This document shows positions 1 to 8,701 of a DNA stretch of 64,000 nucleotides, one piece after another (within the stretch, counting starts at the first letter, position 1; every line of letters begins with the position of its first letter). Source of the stretch: JBCBDX01 sp038529265. Lineage in GTDB: Bacteria > Pseudomonadota > Alphaproteobacteria > Rhizobiales > Rhizobiaceae. A program made the translations under genes and the position numbers. The notes beneath the pieces are model-generated. The model was not told where the DNA came from. It made no database searches and worked only from the letters and a program-made list of their open reading frames with translations. The DNA lies in NCBI GenBank assembly GCA_038529265.1, contig JBCBDX010000004.1, positions 62,001 through 126,000 on the forward strand. Direction: 5' to 3'.

Positions 1-309
1 CTCAGCAAGCGGCTTGCCTTGTTCCAGGGTTAACAATTGAGCCAGATCCTCGCGATGCTCGAGAAGGAGGCCGTGCAAGCGCATCAATATATTGGCACGC
101 TCAAGTGCAGTGTGTTTGCGCCAAGCTCGGAAAGCATTCGCCGCAGCCTCAATTGCGCGTTCTGTTTCAGCAGCACCGCTAAGCGGAATAGTACCGATCA
201 CCTTGTTGGTCGCAGGATCATGCACCGGCATAGTCGATCCACTATCGGCATCGATCCATTCCCCGCCCACAAAATTGCGTTGCATCAAAAACTTGTTCTT
301 GTCGGCCAT
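1..309 (-). CDS. gabD: Succinate-semialdehyde dehydrogenase, N-terminal part (runs off window)
   Basis: Reading the minus strand from the ATG at 309 gives 103 codons without a stop up to the window edge. The translation starts MADKNKFLMQRNFVGGEW and continues through a PVHDPATNKVIGTIP segment to LLTLEQGKPLAE. This is the N-terminal region of the NAD(P)-dependent aldehyde dehydrogenase superfamily and most resembles GabD-type succinate-semialdehyde dehydrogenases, which oxidise succinate semialdehyde to succinate in GABA breakdown. The catalytic Cys and Glu lie in the missing part, so activity and exact substrate cannot be judged. It is divergent from acpXL across a 191-bp gap. A relative such as glutarate-semialdehyde dehydrogenase is possible. 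Confidence 0.8.
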   Translation of the reverse strand, partial: MADKNKFLMQRNFVGGEWIDADSGSTMPVHDPATNKVIGTIPLSGAAETERAIEAAANAFRAWRKHTALERANILMRLHGLLLEHREDLAQLLTLEQGKPLAE

Positions 310-500
310 TGCGGCGAAGTCTCCGTTTCGATCCTGTTGGGCCGTAACAGGTAGGCAGGTCAACCCGCTTTGCCAGTTGGCTATCTAACTGTTCGGTTTG
401 GAAAAGCGGTGAAAACGCTCTTTCTTTGACCATTCAAAAGGTCTAGAGACCGGCAAAAGAATTTAGGGACCTGTCCCTTCAAGAAGAACAGCGAAAAGGA

Positions 501-785
501 ATGCCCGTGTCCGACACTTTCGACAAAGTCGCCGACATCATTGCTGAAACAAGCGAAATTGATCGCGAAACGATCACACCGGAAAGCCACACCATAGACG
601 ATCTGGGCATCGACAGTCTCGACTTTCTCGATATCGTTTTTGCGATCGACAAAGAGTTCGGCATCAAAATCCCGCTTGAACAGTGGACGCAAGACGTCAA
701 TGACGGCAAGGCGCCAACGGAAGAGTATTTCGTACTCAAGAATCTTTGCGCCAAGATCGACGATCTTCGCGCCGGCAAGGCCTAG
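501..785 (+). CDS. acpXL: Acyl carrier protein AcpXL for very-long-chain fatty acid of lipid A
   Basis: This 94-residue acidic protein is the carrier on which the 27-hydroxyoctacosanoate-type chain of rhizobial lipid A is built. The phosphopantetheine attachment motif GIDSLDF places the modified serine at residue 39. It is longer than a housekeeping ACP, with the C-terminal tail typical of AcpXL. It begins a same-strand cluster of ketosynthases, dehydrogenase and acyltransferase ending in lpxXL, which fixes its role by context. The start is preceded by a purine-rich AAAGGA about 8 bases upstream. Family role is established knowledge for Rhizobium and Sinorhizobium; the assignment here rests on motif and synteny. 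Confidence 0.92.
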   Translation: MPVSDTFDKVADIIAETSEIDRETITPESHTIDDLGIDSLDFLDIVFAIDKEFGIKIPLEQWTQDVNDGKAPTEEYFVLKNLCAKIDDLRAGKA

Positions 786-803
786 TTCGGGTCATTATAT
801 CAG

Positions 804-2003
804 ATGTCAGCGCATGATGTCGTCATCACCGGTATCGGTCTTGTCTCATCCATGGGAGTGGGCGCCGAGGACAACTGGACTGCCCTGACAAACGGCAGCG
901 CGCCGACATTTGATTGTGAGAGTTTTGCACCAGCCATCGTCCATCCATTGCCGGAAATTGATTGGTCAACGCAGATACCAAAGCGTGGCGACCAACGGCA
1001 AATGGAGACTTGGCAGCGTATCGGCACCTATTGTGCCGGCCTTGCCCTCGACGATGCTGGCATAAAGGACGACGCCGAACTAACAGCATCAATGGATATG
1101 ATCATTGCAGCCGCGGGCGGCGAGCGCGACAGCGACGTCGATACGATGATCCTGCGCCAAGCACACGAGCGCGATGATGTAGAAGTACTGCTCAATGAGG
1201 TCCTGACGACAGAACTGCGGCCAACGCTATTCCTCGCGCAATTGTCGAACCTTCTTGCGGGCAATATCTCTATCGTTCACAAAGTTACCGGCTCTTCTCG
1301 CACCTTCATGGGTGAAGAAGGCGCGGGCATCTCAGCGGTTCTCACGGGCGCAGCGAGAATCCGTTCTGGTCAGTCTACGCACATGCTTGTTGGCGCTTCG
1401 TACAACACGGAGAATGTGGATTCGCTCCTTGGCTACGAGTTGATGGGCGATCTTGCGCACAATGGTTGGACGCCAGTATGGGGACGGCAGGGCGCCGAAG
1501 GCGGTGGCGTGATCTGTGGATCGGGAGGTGCTTTTCTCGTGCTCGAACAGGCAGAGCATGCAACAGCGCGCGGAGCGAAAGTCTATGCGCGCCTTGATGT
1601 GATTGCTGCAGATCATGGTTCATCGGAAGATTTGGCAACGGCAGATCGCTTGGCAGCGTTGAACTCGGAGACATCGCTGAGCGCAGCGGACTTGGTTATC
1701 AGTGCACCAACAGGGGCCAAAAAGCGATTGATGCAAGAGCAGACATTCATTGAAAGCCAACTTGCCGGACATACAGTTCGCGGCATCACCAGCATGACTG
1801 GTCACTTGCGTGAAGCACAATTCCCTTTGGCACTAGCATTCGCCGCGCTGGCGTGCAGCAAAGGTCAAACAATTCCTGCGCTCGATAGCCAGCACGAAAA
1901 CAGCACCTCATCAGCAACTCCGCAACGTGTAGGTGTGATGGCACTTGGCATGAAAGATGCTGAAGGTATGGCGGTCGTTTCTGCGATAGCAGGTGCAGCA
2001 TGA
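804..2003 (+). CDS. fabF2XL: Ketosynthase-like protein FabF2XL lacking the active-site cysteine
   Basis: This 399-residue member of the beta-ketoacyl-ACP synthase fold lies between acpXL and fabF1XL. An ungapped comparison with the next gene product puts Glu172 (in FMGEEGAG) where that protein has catalytic Cys177. The segment matching NAHGT (around residue 301) has no histidine, while the second histidine is kept at 334 (TSMTGHL). It is therefore unlikely to condense substrates itself and resembles a chain-length-factor-type partner of the downstream ketosynthase; that role is inference. Its stop overlaps the next start by 4 bases, suggesting translational coupling and equal production. It begins 18 bases after acpXL, where fabZXL would normally be. 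Confidence 0.82.
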   Translation: MSAHDVVITGIGLVSSMGVGAEDNWTALTNGSAPTFDCESFAPAIVHPLPEIDWSTQIPKRGDQRQMETWQRIGTYCAGLALDDAGIKDDAELTASMDMIIAAAGGERDSDVDTMILRQAHERDDVEVLLNEVLTTELRPTLFLAQLSNLLAGNISIVHKVTGSSRTFMGEEGAGISAVLTGAARIRSGQSTHMLVGASYNTENVDSLLGYELMGDLAHNGWTPVWGRQGAEGGGVICGSGGAFLVLEQAEHATARGAKVYARLDVIAADHGSSEDLATADRLAALNSETSLSAADLVISAPTGAKKRLMQEQTFIESQLAGHTVRGITSMTGHLREAQFPLALAFAALACSKGQTIPALDSQHENSTSSATPQRVGVMALGMKDAEGMAVVSAIAGAA

Positions 2004-3283
2004 GCAGGTTCACTGACCATCTGGGCAGACCGATTATCGCCATTACCGGAGCAGGCGTCGTCACACCTTTGGCACGCGGCCTTGATGACAATTGGAGCGC
2101 GATAACTGAGGGTAAGTCTGGCATTCACGCCATTACCCGATTTTCGACCGAGCATTTAAAGACAAGCATTGCGGGCACGGTTGATTTTTTGCCGGAGGCA
2201 AAAGTTGGATCATCTGCCCTTACTTACGCCTTAGCTGAGTCTGCGGCGTTGGAGGCACTTGCTCTCGCCGGACTGGCCGATACCAGTTTTGGCGGTCCCT
2301 TGTTCTTGGCAGCACCACCGGTTGAGCTTGAATGGCGACGCCGTTTCGAATTGGATAGGGATGGAGAAGCTGCCGGTTTGGGTGAACCCGGTACGGACCG
2401 GATGATGGCTGCGGCCCGGTTAAAGGAATACCCGTCTATCTTTCCCGAAACGCAGTTTGGTACCGTTGCCGCCAGGCTGAAGGAACGGGTCGGCGCTCGG
2501 GGCCTTCCCATCACTTTATCGACAGCATGCGCCTCGGGCGCAACTGCCATTCAACTGGGCGCAGAAGCACTGCGCCGCGGCGAGGCAGAACGTGTACTCA
2601 GCGTCGGTACAGATGGCTCTGTTACCGCAGAAGCTCTCATTCGCTTTTCACTCCTATCTGCTCTTTCGACACAAAATGATGAGCCGGAAAAAGCGTCAAA
2701 GCCCTTCTCAAAAGACCGAGACGGCTTTGTCATGGCGGAAGGCAGCGGTGCGTTTGTGATGGAAACGTTGGAAGCCGCGATGGCGCGCGATGCGAACGTT
2801 CTTGGCATTTTGGAAGGCTGCGGCGAACGTGCTGATCATTTCCACCGAACACGCTCTTCACCCGATGGCTCACCCGCGATCGCAGCTGTACGCGCAGCGC
2901 TTGAAGATGCTGGCACCACACCTGAGAGTGTTGACTACATCAACGCGCACGGAACATCGACGCCGGAAAACGACAAGATGGAAGTCTTGTCGCTAACTGC
3001 TGTATTTGGTGATAATCTCGGCGGAACACCCATTTCATCAAACAAATCAATGATCGGTCATACATTGACCGCGGCGGGCGCGATTGAAGCCGTGTTCTCG
3101 CTTCTGGCAATACGCAACGGTATAGTTCCGCCAACCATCAATCATGAGAACCCGGACCCGAACCTTGTTTTGGATTGTGTGCCAAATAACGCACGTGAGA
3201 CCAAGGTCACCCGAGTGCTTTCCAACTCGTTTGGCTTCGGTGGGCAAAACACTTGTCTTGTCATCGCTGGCGAACCGGCATAA
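2000..3283 (+). CDS. fabF1XL: Beta-ketoacyl-ACP synthase FabF1XL
   Basis: This 427-residue type II ketosynthase should catalyse decarboxylative Claisen condensation of malonyl-ACP with the growing acyl-AcpXL chain. The catalytic set is complete: Cys177 in STACASG, His317 in NAHGTST, Lys349 in SNKSM and His354 in IGHT. The N-terminal half carries an insertion (around residues 105-150) compared with FabF. It overlaps the preceding catalytically deficient paralog by four bases, so the two may form a heterodimer. The downstream dehydrogenase and lpxXL follow on the same strand, consistent with one operon for C28 chain synthesis. Confidence 0.9.
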   Translation: MSRFTDHLGRPIIAITGAGVVTPLARGLDDNWSAITEGKSGIHAITRFSTEHLKTSIAGTVDFLPEAKVGSSALTYALAESAALEALALAGLADTSFGGPLFLAAPPVELEWRRRFELDRDGEAAGLGEPGTDRMMAAARLKEYPSIFPETQFGTVAARLKERVGARGLPITLSTACASGATAIQLGAEALRRGEAERVLSVGTDGSVTAEALIRFSLLSALSTQNDEPEKASKPFSKDRDGFVMAEGSGAFVMETLEAAMARDANVLGILEGCGERADHFHRTRSSPDGSPAIAAVRAALEDAGTTPESVDYINAHGTSTPENDKMEVLSLTAVFGDNLGGTPISSNKSMIGHTLTAAGAIEAVFSLLAIRNGIVPPTINHENPDPNLVLDCVPNNARETKVTRVLSNSFGFGGQNTCLVIAGEPA

Positions 3284-3319
3284 TCGCTCCCTATCCAAAT
3301 ATTATTTCTTGAGGCCGTC

Positions 3320-4348
3320 ATGCGCGCACTGCAACTGATCGACGACAAAAAGCTCAATATTGTCGATCTGGAAATGCCCCCGCCCCCTGGGCAAGGCGAG
3401 GTGCAACTGCGCATCAAGGCGGTTGCCTTGAACCATATTGACGTCTGGGGTTGGCGCGGCATGGCCTTTGCCAAGCGCAAGTTGCCGCTGATAATCGGCG
3501 CAGAGGCATCTGGTGTGGTTGACGCGGTTGGTCCGGGCGTTTCCAACTTGCTGCCTGGACAGCTGGTGTCAATCTTCGGTGCCAGAACGTGCGGCACATG
3601 CAAGCCAAGCCGGGAAGGTCGTGACAATCTGTGCGAGAACGTTTCCGGTGTTCACGGTTTCCACCTTGATGGTTTTGCAGCCGAGCTTGTCAACATGCCT
3701 GCGCGAAATTGCGTGCCTGCGCCAATTGGCGTGGATGCGATTGGGGCGGCTCTAGCGCCCATTACTTTTGGCACCTGCGAGCATATGCTGTTTGACAATG
3801 CGCAACTCCAGCCGGGGGAAACAATCCTTGTTCACGCCGGTGGCTCGGGCATCGGTTCAGCCGCCATCCAACTTGCCAAGAAGACCGGCTGCACAGTTAT
3901 TACAACTGTCGGTTCTGACGCTAAAATCGAACCGGCCAAGGCACTGGGCGCCGATCATGTTATCAACTATCGCGAAGACAGATTTGAAGGCGTTGTGCGC
4001 AAGATCACCAAGAAGAAAGGCGTCGACGTCGTTTTCGAGCATGTCGGAGCGGACACTTGGGCTGGTTCGATGTTCTCGTTGAAACGCGGCGGACGGCTGG
4101 TAACCTGTGGCTCCACATCCGGCGTTTCTGCTTCGACCAATCTCATGATGTTGTTCCAGCAACAGTTGCGCCTGATTGGCTCCTTTGGTTGCTCTATGCG
4201 CAACATGGCTGATGCCATGGAAAAAATGGCGCGCGGCATTGTTCATCCGGTCATCGACACTCAGGTTGGTTTCGACGGGATAGATGAAGCCTTGGCACGC
4301 ATGGAAACGCGGGATGTTTTCGGCAAGATAATTCTGACGCTGGACTGA
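3320..4348 (+). CDS. Zinc-type alcohol dehydrogenase-like protein of the VLCFA cluster
   Basis: This 342-residue medium-chain dehydrogenase/reductase has an N-terminal GroES-like domain and a Rossmann domain with GGSGIGSAAIQLAK near residue 175. The structural zinc lobe is imperfect: in RTCGTCKPSREGRDNLC the third cysteine position is a serine. In rhizobial acpXL clusters a gene of this family sits between fabF1XL and lpxXL and is thought to act in chain synthesis, probably as an enoyl or keto reductase; its exact reaction is not known from sequence. It starts 36 bases after fabF1XL and ends 16 bases before lpxXL. Confidence 0.82.
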   Translation: MRALQLIDDKKLNIVDLEMPPPPGQGEVQLRIKAVALNHIDVWGWRGMAFAKRKLPLIIGAEASGVVDAVGPGVSNLLPGQLVSIFGARTCGTCKPSREGRDNLCENVSGVHGFHLDGFAAELVNMPARNCVPAPIGVDAIGAALAPITFGTCEHMLFDNAQLQPGETILVHAGGSGIGSAAIQLAKKTGCTVITTVGSDAKIEPAKALGADHVINYREDRFEGVVRKITKKKGVDVVFEHVGADTWAGSMFSLKRGGRLVTCGSTSGVSASTNLMMLFQQQLRLIGSFGCSMRNMADAMEKMARGIVHPVIDTQVGFDGIDEALARMETRDVFGKIILTLD

Positions 4349-4364
4349 TCCCTCGGAGAATTCG

Positions 4365-5291
4365 ATGAAAGCCTGGCGGCGCCGTGTCTTCAAGTTTCTG
4401 CGCAATTGGCGCTATCGTTTGGAAGCGGCAATAACCTTTTCCATCATGGCCATCCTGCAGCGTCTTCCTGCAGACGCGGCCATTGGAACAATGCGAGTGA
4501 CCGCGCGCACAATCGGCCCACTTCTTCCGCGCCAAACGGTCGTGATCGATAATCTTTCCAAAGCCTACCCTGAAAGGCCCAAAGCAGAACTTCAAACCAT
4601 TGCGCGCGACATGTGGGGCCATATGGGCGCAATGGCAGCAGAGTATGTGTTTCTTGATCAACTGTTTGATTTCGATCCCGACACTGACACGGTCGGACGC
4701 ATCGAGGTTAAGGGCGAACCGATTTTCCGACGCATCCATGCTGAGAAGAAACCCTGCATATTCTTCACCGGCCACACCGGTGCATTTGAACTGCTCCCCG
4801 TTTGTGCAGCCACTTTTGGGTTGGAAGTAACGGCCCTCTTCCGCCCGCCGAACAATCCTTATGTGGCCAAGCGCGTGCTTCAGGCACGCACAACGAATAT
4901 GGGACAGTTGGTACCATCGAAGGCCGGTGCCGCCTGGGGCCTGGCTCGTGCACTCGATGATGGTGGATCAGTCGGCGTTTTGGTCGATCAAAAGTTTCAT
5001 CGGGGACGCTCGAGCACATTCTTCGGCCGGCCGGTCAAAACCAATCCGCTTCTGCCTAAGTTGGCGCGCCAATACAATTGCCCGGTTTATCCTGCGCGCT
5101 GTGTTAGACTGGAAAACGGTCGCTATCGCCTTGAACTCGAAGAGGCCATTGATCTACCGCGCGATACTTCGGGGCAGATTGATATCGATGCTTCCGTTCA
5201 AGTGCTCAATGACACAGTTGAGCGCTGGGTGCGCGAATATCCTGAGCAGTGGATGTGGCTGCATCGTCGCTGGCAGGCGCCAAAGGCTTAG
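4365..5291 (+). CDS. lpxXL: Lipid A very-long-chain acyltransferase LpxXL
   Basis: This 308-residue inner-membrane acyltransferase of the LpxL/HtrB family transfers the C28 hydroxy-fatty acid from AcpXL to the lipid A precursor. The catalytic HX4E motif is seen as HTGAFE at residues 137-142. A hydrophobic segment near residues 20-32 is consistent with membrane anchoring, and the N terminus is rich in Arg and Lys. Its position as last gene of the acpXL cluster separates it from the housekeeping lauroyl transferase. The following gene begins about 110 bases later and may have its own promoter. Confidence 0.9.
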   Translation: MKAWRRRVFKFLRNWRYRLEAAITFSIMAILQRLPADAAIGTMRVTARTIGPLLPRQTVVIDNLSKAYPERPKAELQTIARDMWGHMGAMAAEYVFLDQLFDFDPDTDTVGRIEVKGEPIFRRIHAEKKPCIFFTGHTGAFELLPVCAATFGLEVTALFRPPNNPYVAKRVLQARTTNMGQLVPSKAGAAWGLARALDDGGSVGVLVDQKFHRGRSSTFFGRPVKTNPLLPKLARQYNCPVYPARCVRLENGRYRLELEEAIDLPRDTSGQIDIDASVQVLNDTVERWVREYPEQWMWLHRRWQAPKA

Positions 5292-5399
5292 GCCAACTAA
5301 ACTCAATTTAAGGTTGCATTGACCTGCCAACGCGCTTTAATAGAGCGCTTGCTATCGTGCCTATCTCACTCTTGATCAGTGCTGTCTCTGGGGCTCGAT

Positions 5400-6770
5400 A
5401 TGCAAAGTTCGCTACACTATTTCCTGATCGCAGCTGACCCACTTCCGCGGTTATGGCCAGTGTCATCCAGCGAGCGCTCATTTGCATTTGTTCGCGGCGC
5501 AGATGGCTTGTCACCGGTCGAACGTCTTCTGCGCGCCATTCACGCGACCAGCCCGGATGCATCGGTGACGCTGATCACAAGCCAACCGATGCTGCAGGAT
5601 GCACAATGTGCGCTCCAGGAGGCCTTTATTTCAAGGCACAAGACCATTCTGGTGGATGCCCGAACTTCGTTTGCAACCCTGACGACTTTCGCAGCATCAC
5701 TGACGGCAAAACAGAATGAGGCAGCGAAGCTAATCATCTTGCCGGGAAACATGCTGGCCAGCAGCGAAAAACGGCTCAGCGACACGATGCAAACGTTGGC
5801 TGAATTTGATGATCAGAACGGTATGCATATTGGAACACTTGCCGCGCAGCACAGTGCTGAAGAGGCTCATGACAAAGCAACCGTATTTGCTGCCAGCATG
5901 AATGGTCGTGCCGACTGGATGCCCGTCGAGAACGCTCAAATTGAGCAAAAAGGCAGCCCGGAAGATGCTCTGGCCGGAAAAAGTGCAGTATCGTTTATCG
6001 GGCCCATTGTTGTTCAGGCCAGATGTTTGCTTGAAATCGTCTCGCAAGCGGCACCCTTGATCACACAGGCATGCACCAATTCAATTGCCATGGCCAAAGA
6101 ACTGTCTTCCGAAGTTTTGGTACCAAAATCGAGCTTTCTGGCACTTTTAGGAGAAACCCGGCTGGACTGGATCCTGCAGAAACACATAGAGCGGGTGCGT
6201 GTACTACCGGTTGATGAGGCTAGCATCTCCGCTGCTTTTGGTTGGGAAAACCGTTTGGCGCTAGAACTGTCTGCCACTGGAATGGTCAACCGAAGTGTAT
6301 CCATGGCTGGTTACAAAAACGCACAACGTATCGACTTTGATGGCCAGACATTATTGCTCAACCCAGGTCATGAGGCGGAAGTGTGTTTCCCCTCACAATC
6401 AGCCAGCATAGTGCAGGACGCGGACCGCGCAATTTTCTCGCCCATCTACAGACTGTTGACATTTGGTGAGGAAAGTGAGGCGTGGTTGCTGGATCTGCCC
6501 GGCGATACGCGTACACAGCGTGAATGTCATTTCACACGGACAGAAAAGCTTACCGTGCTGAATGGGCGAATAACTGTTCGTATTGAGAATGAAGTGTTCA
6601 AATTGTCTGCGGGTCAACAGGTCAACATTTCTCCCGGTATGGCTCACACGCTTGAAAACCACGCGCAAGAAAGTTCCCGCATACTGGAAATGCGAATTGG
6701 CAAAATACTGGACGATGATGATCGCCTATACGTGCCCGATGCTACACTCTACAAATCAACCGCCGCTTGA
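5400..6770 (+). CDS. Degenerate mannose-1-phosphate guanylyltransferase-like protein with C-terminal cupin
   Basis: About 456 residues from the ATG at 5400; a GTG at 5379 would add seven. The order is that of type II ManC: a nucleotidyltransferase-like domain (about 1-330) followed by a cupin domain (about 345-445) with a recognisable TRTEKLTVLNGRITVRI and ISPGMAHTLEN stretch. However, the GTP-binding signature GGxGTRLWPLS at the N terminus is reduced to DPLPRLWPVSS, and the conserved RPWG entering the cupin is changed. It probably does not make GDP-mannose and may be a regulatory or scaffolding pseudoenzyme. It lies between lpxXL and an L,D-transpeptidase, so a cell-envelope role is plausible. 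The reading frame is open throughout, so it is not a simple pseudogene. Confidence 0.65.
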   Translation: MQSSLHYFLIAADPLPRLWPVSSSERSFAFVRGADGLSPVERLLRAIHATSPDASVTLITSQPMLQDAQCALQEAFISRHKTILVDARTSFATLTTFAASLTAKQNEAAKLIILPGNMLASSEKRLSDTMQTLAEFDDQNGMHIGTLAAQHSAEEAHDKATVFAASMNGRADWMPVENAQIEQKGSPEDALAGKSAVSFIGPIVVQARCLLEIVSQAAPLITQACTNSIAMAKELSSEVLVPKSSFLALLGETRLDWILQKHIERVRVLPVDEASISAAFGWENRLALELSATGMVNRSVSMAGYKNAQRIDFDGQTLLLNPGHEAEVCFPSQSASIVQDADRAIFSPIYRLLTFGEESEAWLLDLPGDTRTQRECHFTRTEKLTVLNGRITVRIENEVFKLSAGQQVNISPGMAHTLENHAQESSRILEMRIGKILDDDDRLYVPDATLYKSTAA

Positions 6771-6796
6771 GCCGAACAAGCGACGGTCATCGTGCT

Positions 6797-7225
6797 TCAG
6801 CGCGTAATTTGCACCCGCATGTTGCTCGGACCAACCTGACGCGTCAGCTCGAAAAGCCGCTTGGCGTTAGCGGTGTGCAAGCGCACACAGCCAGCAGATG
6901 CAGGGCGACCAAGCCGCGACACCGCATTGGTGCCATGGATGGCATAAGGGCCGCGGAAGAAAATCGAAAACGGCATGCTCGAGCCATAGATTGTCGAACG
7001 CCATTTACGATGCATGCGTTGTGGTCTGAACGTTCCGATCGGCGTGATCTTGCCAGGCCGAGCCGTCGACACTTTCCAGCGATAAAGTGTTCGCCCATCT
7101 TTCTTGACCGTCATGGTCTGTGAAGAAATATCAACATGAGCAACCAAACGAGCGGCCCAGCTCTCAGCTGGCGTTCCAATCACGACAGCAAAACAAACTG
7201 CAATTGCAGCAAAAAACTTTCTCAT
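6797..7225 (-). CDS. Periplasmic L,D-transpeptidase (YkuD domain)
   Basis: This 142-residue exported protein has a signal peptide (MRKFFAAIAVCFAVVIG, cleavage near ESWAA) followed by a compact YkuD domain. The catalytic signature is complete: His97 in YAIHGTN and Cys113 in SAGCVRLH. Such enzymes form 3-3 cross-links in peptidoglycan or attach proteins to it. The start at 7225 is chosen over the upstream ATG at 7252 because it begins the signal peptide and follows a GGGGGA ribosome-binding site. It is convergent with the ManC-like gene, with only 26 bases between stops. Confidence 0.9.
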   Translation of the reverse strand: MRKFFAAIAVCFAVVIGTPAESWAARLVAHVDISSQTMTVKKDGRTLYRWKVSTARPGKITPIGTFRPQRMHRKWRSTIYGSSMPFSIFFRGPYAIHGTNAVSRLGRPASAGCVRLHTANAKRLFELTRQVGPSNMRVQITR

Positions 7226-7390
7226 ACCAAATCCCCCAATCCAGTATTTCAACTGTACAGAACTGTTTCCGTTAGGTCAAAAACTACCCCATCAGTGTAA
7301 ACAATTCGGTTTTTTTCAACGTTACAAATGCGTGAAATTTATCGCTCAAGCGCGTTGCATGCCAAAAGCTGAAAGCGCACACTGACCGTC

Positions 7391-8662
7391 ATGCGCGAAG
7401 AACTGAAAGCCGCGATATCGGATCGAACGGCAGAACTTGTCCAACTGACGATTGATTTGATACGTTTTCCCACTGTCAATCCGCCTGGCGATGCTTACCG
7501 GCCCTGTGCAGAGTTCATCGCCCATCGTTTGGCCCGTTCTGGATTTGAAACACGCTACTATGTGGCAGAAGGCGAACCCGGCCATACTGACAAATACCCG
7601 CGCGTCAATGTCGTTGGCCGGAGGGAAGGCAAAAGACCAGGGCCAACAGTACATTTCAACTCACACATCGATGTTGTTGAAGCAGGTCTCGGCTGGACCT
7701 ATCCACCTTTTGACGGCGTAATCAAAGACGGTAAAATCTTTGGCCGTGGTGCATGCGATATGAAAGGTGGCCTTGCAACGTCCATCATCGCAGCAGAAGC
7801 GTTTCTAACCGTTTGCCCGGATTATCCGGGCGCCATTGAAATCTCCGGGACAGTTGATGAAGAATCCGGCGGCTATGGGGGCGTTGCCTATCTGGCAAAA
7901 AAGGGACTCTTCTCAAAGCCACGCGTTGATCATGTCATCATCCCAGAGCCACTAAACAAGGATCGAATTTGTTTGGGTCATCGTGGCGTCTGGTGGGCAG
8001 AAATTGAAACCCATGGCCGCATCGCCCATGGCTCCATGCCCTTTCTGGGCGATTGCGCCGTGCGTCATATGGGCGCCGTGGTGCACGCATTTGAGGATGA
8101 ACTTTTTCCGGCATTGGACAAACGACAGACCAGCACTCCAGTGGTTCCAGAGGGTGCAAGACGCTCGACACTCAACTTCAACGCCATCCATGGCGGTCAG
8201 ACCGATGAGTATACAGGCCTTCCTTCGCCCAATGTGCCTGATAGCTGCAAGCTGACGCTGGACCGCCGCTTTGTACACGAAGAAAGCCTCGATGAGGTCA
8301 AAAACGAGGTGATCGGTATCCTTGAGAGGTTGAAGGCAGAACGCCCCAAATTTCAATACACGCTTCGCGATGTCATGGAGGTTCTGCCCACAATGACGGA
8401 ACGCGATGCACCCGTTGTGAAAGCGGTGGAAGCTGCTATCCGCGATGAATTTCAGCGCGAACCGGACTATGTAATCTCGCCTGGCACATATGATCAGAAG
8501 CACGTTGCCCGGCTCGGCCATCTACATGATTGTATTGCTTATGGGCCGGGCATCTTGGACTTGGCGCACCAACCAGATGAATGGATCGGCATCGAAGATA
8601 TGGTTCAATCAGCCAATGTCATGGCCAATGCACTCAATGCACTGCTGACAGCGGGGCGATAA
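7391..8662 (+). CDS. M20-family metallopeptidase (acetylornithine deacetylase / DapE-like)
   Basis: This 423-residue cytoplasmic hydrolase of the ArgE/DapE/CPG2 family cleaves an N-acyl or peptide bond with two metal ions. Metal and catalytic residues are visible: His92 and Asp94 in NSHIDVV, Asp123 in RGACDMKGG and the Glu pair 157-158 in VDEESGG. A dimerisation lid domain lies around residues 190-310. It is longer than DapE. It is followed after 39 bases by a peptide-type substrate-binding protein and transporter, so it may process an imported peptide or N-acyl amino acid. The exact substrate cannot be read from the sequence. Confidence 0.82.
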   Translation: MREELKAAISDRTAELVQLTIDLIRFPTVNPPGDAYRPCAEFIAHRLARSGFETRYYVAEGEPGHTDKYPRVNVVGRREGKRPGPTVHFNSHIDVVEAGLGWTYPPFDGVIKDGKIFGRGACDMKGGLATSIIAAEAFLTVCPDYPGAIEISGTVDEESGGYGGVAYLAKKGLFSKPRVDHVIIPEPLNKDRICLGHRGVWWAEIETHGRIAHGSMPFLGDCAVRHMGAVVHAFEDELFPALDKRQTSTPVVPEGARRSTLNFNAIHGGQTDEYTGLPSPNVPDSCKLTLDRRFVHEESLDEVKNEVIGILERLKAERPKFQYTLRDVMEVLPTMTERDAPVVKAVEAAIRDEFQREPDYVISPGTYDQKHVARLGHLHDCIAYGPGILDLAHQPDEWIGIEDMVQSANVMANALNALLTAGR

Positions 8663-8701
8663 GCTGCATAATAGGATCAAATGATGGATCGGGAGCATCA
8701 A

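Noticed and set aside
242..433. Minus-strand frame of 63 codons overlapping the start of the aldehyde dehydrogenase
   Set aside because: It is out of frame with the dehydrogenase, which has a clear translation from 309, and has no family features.
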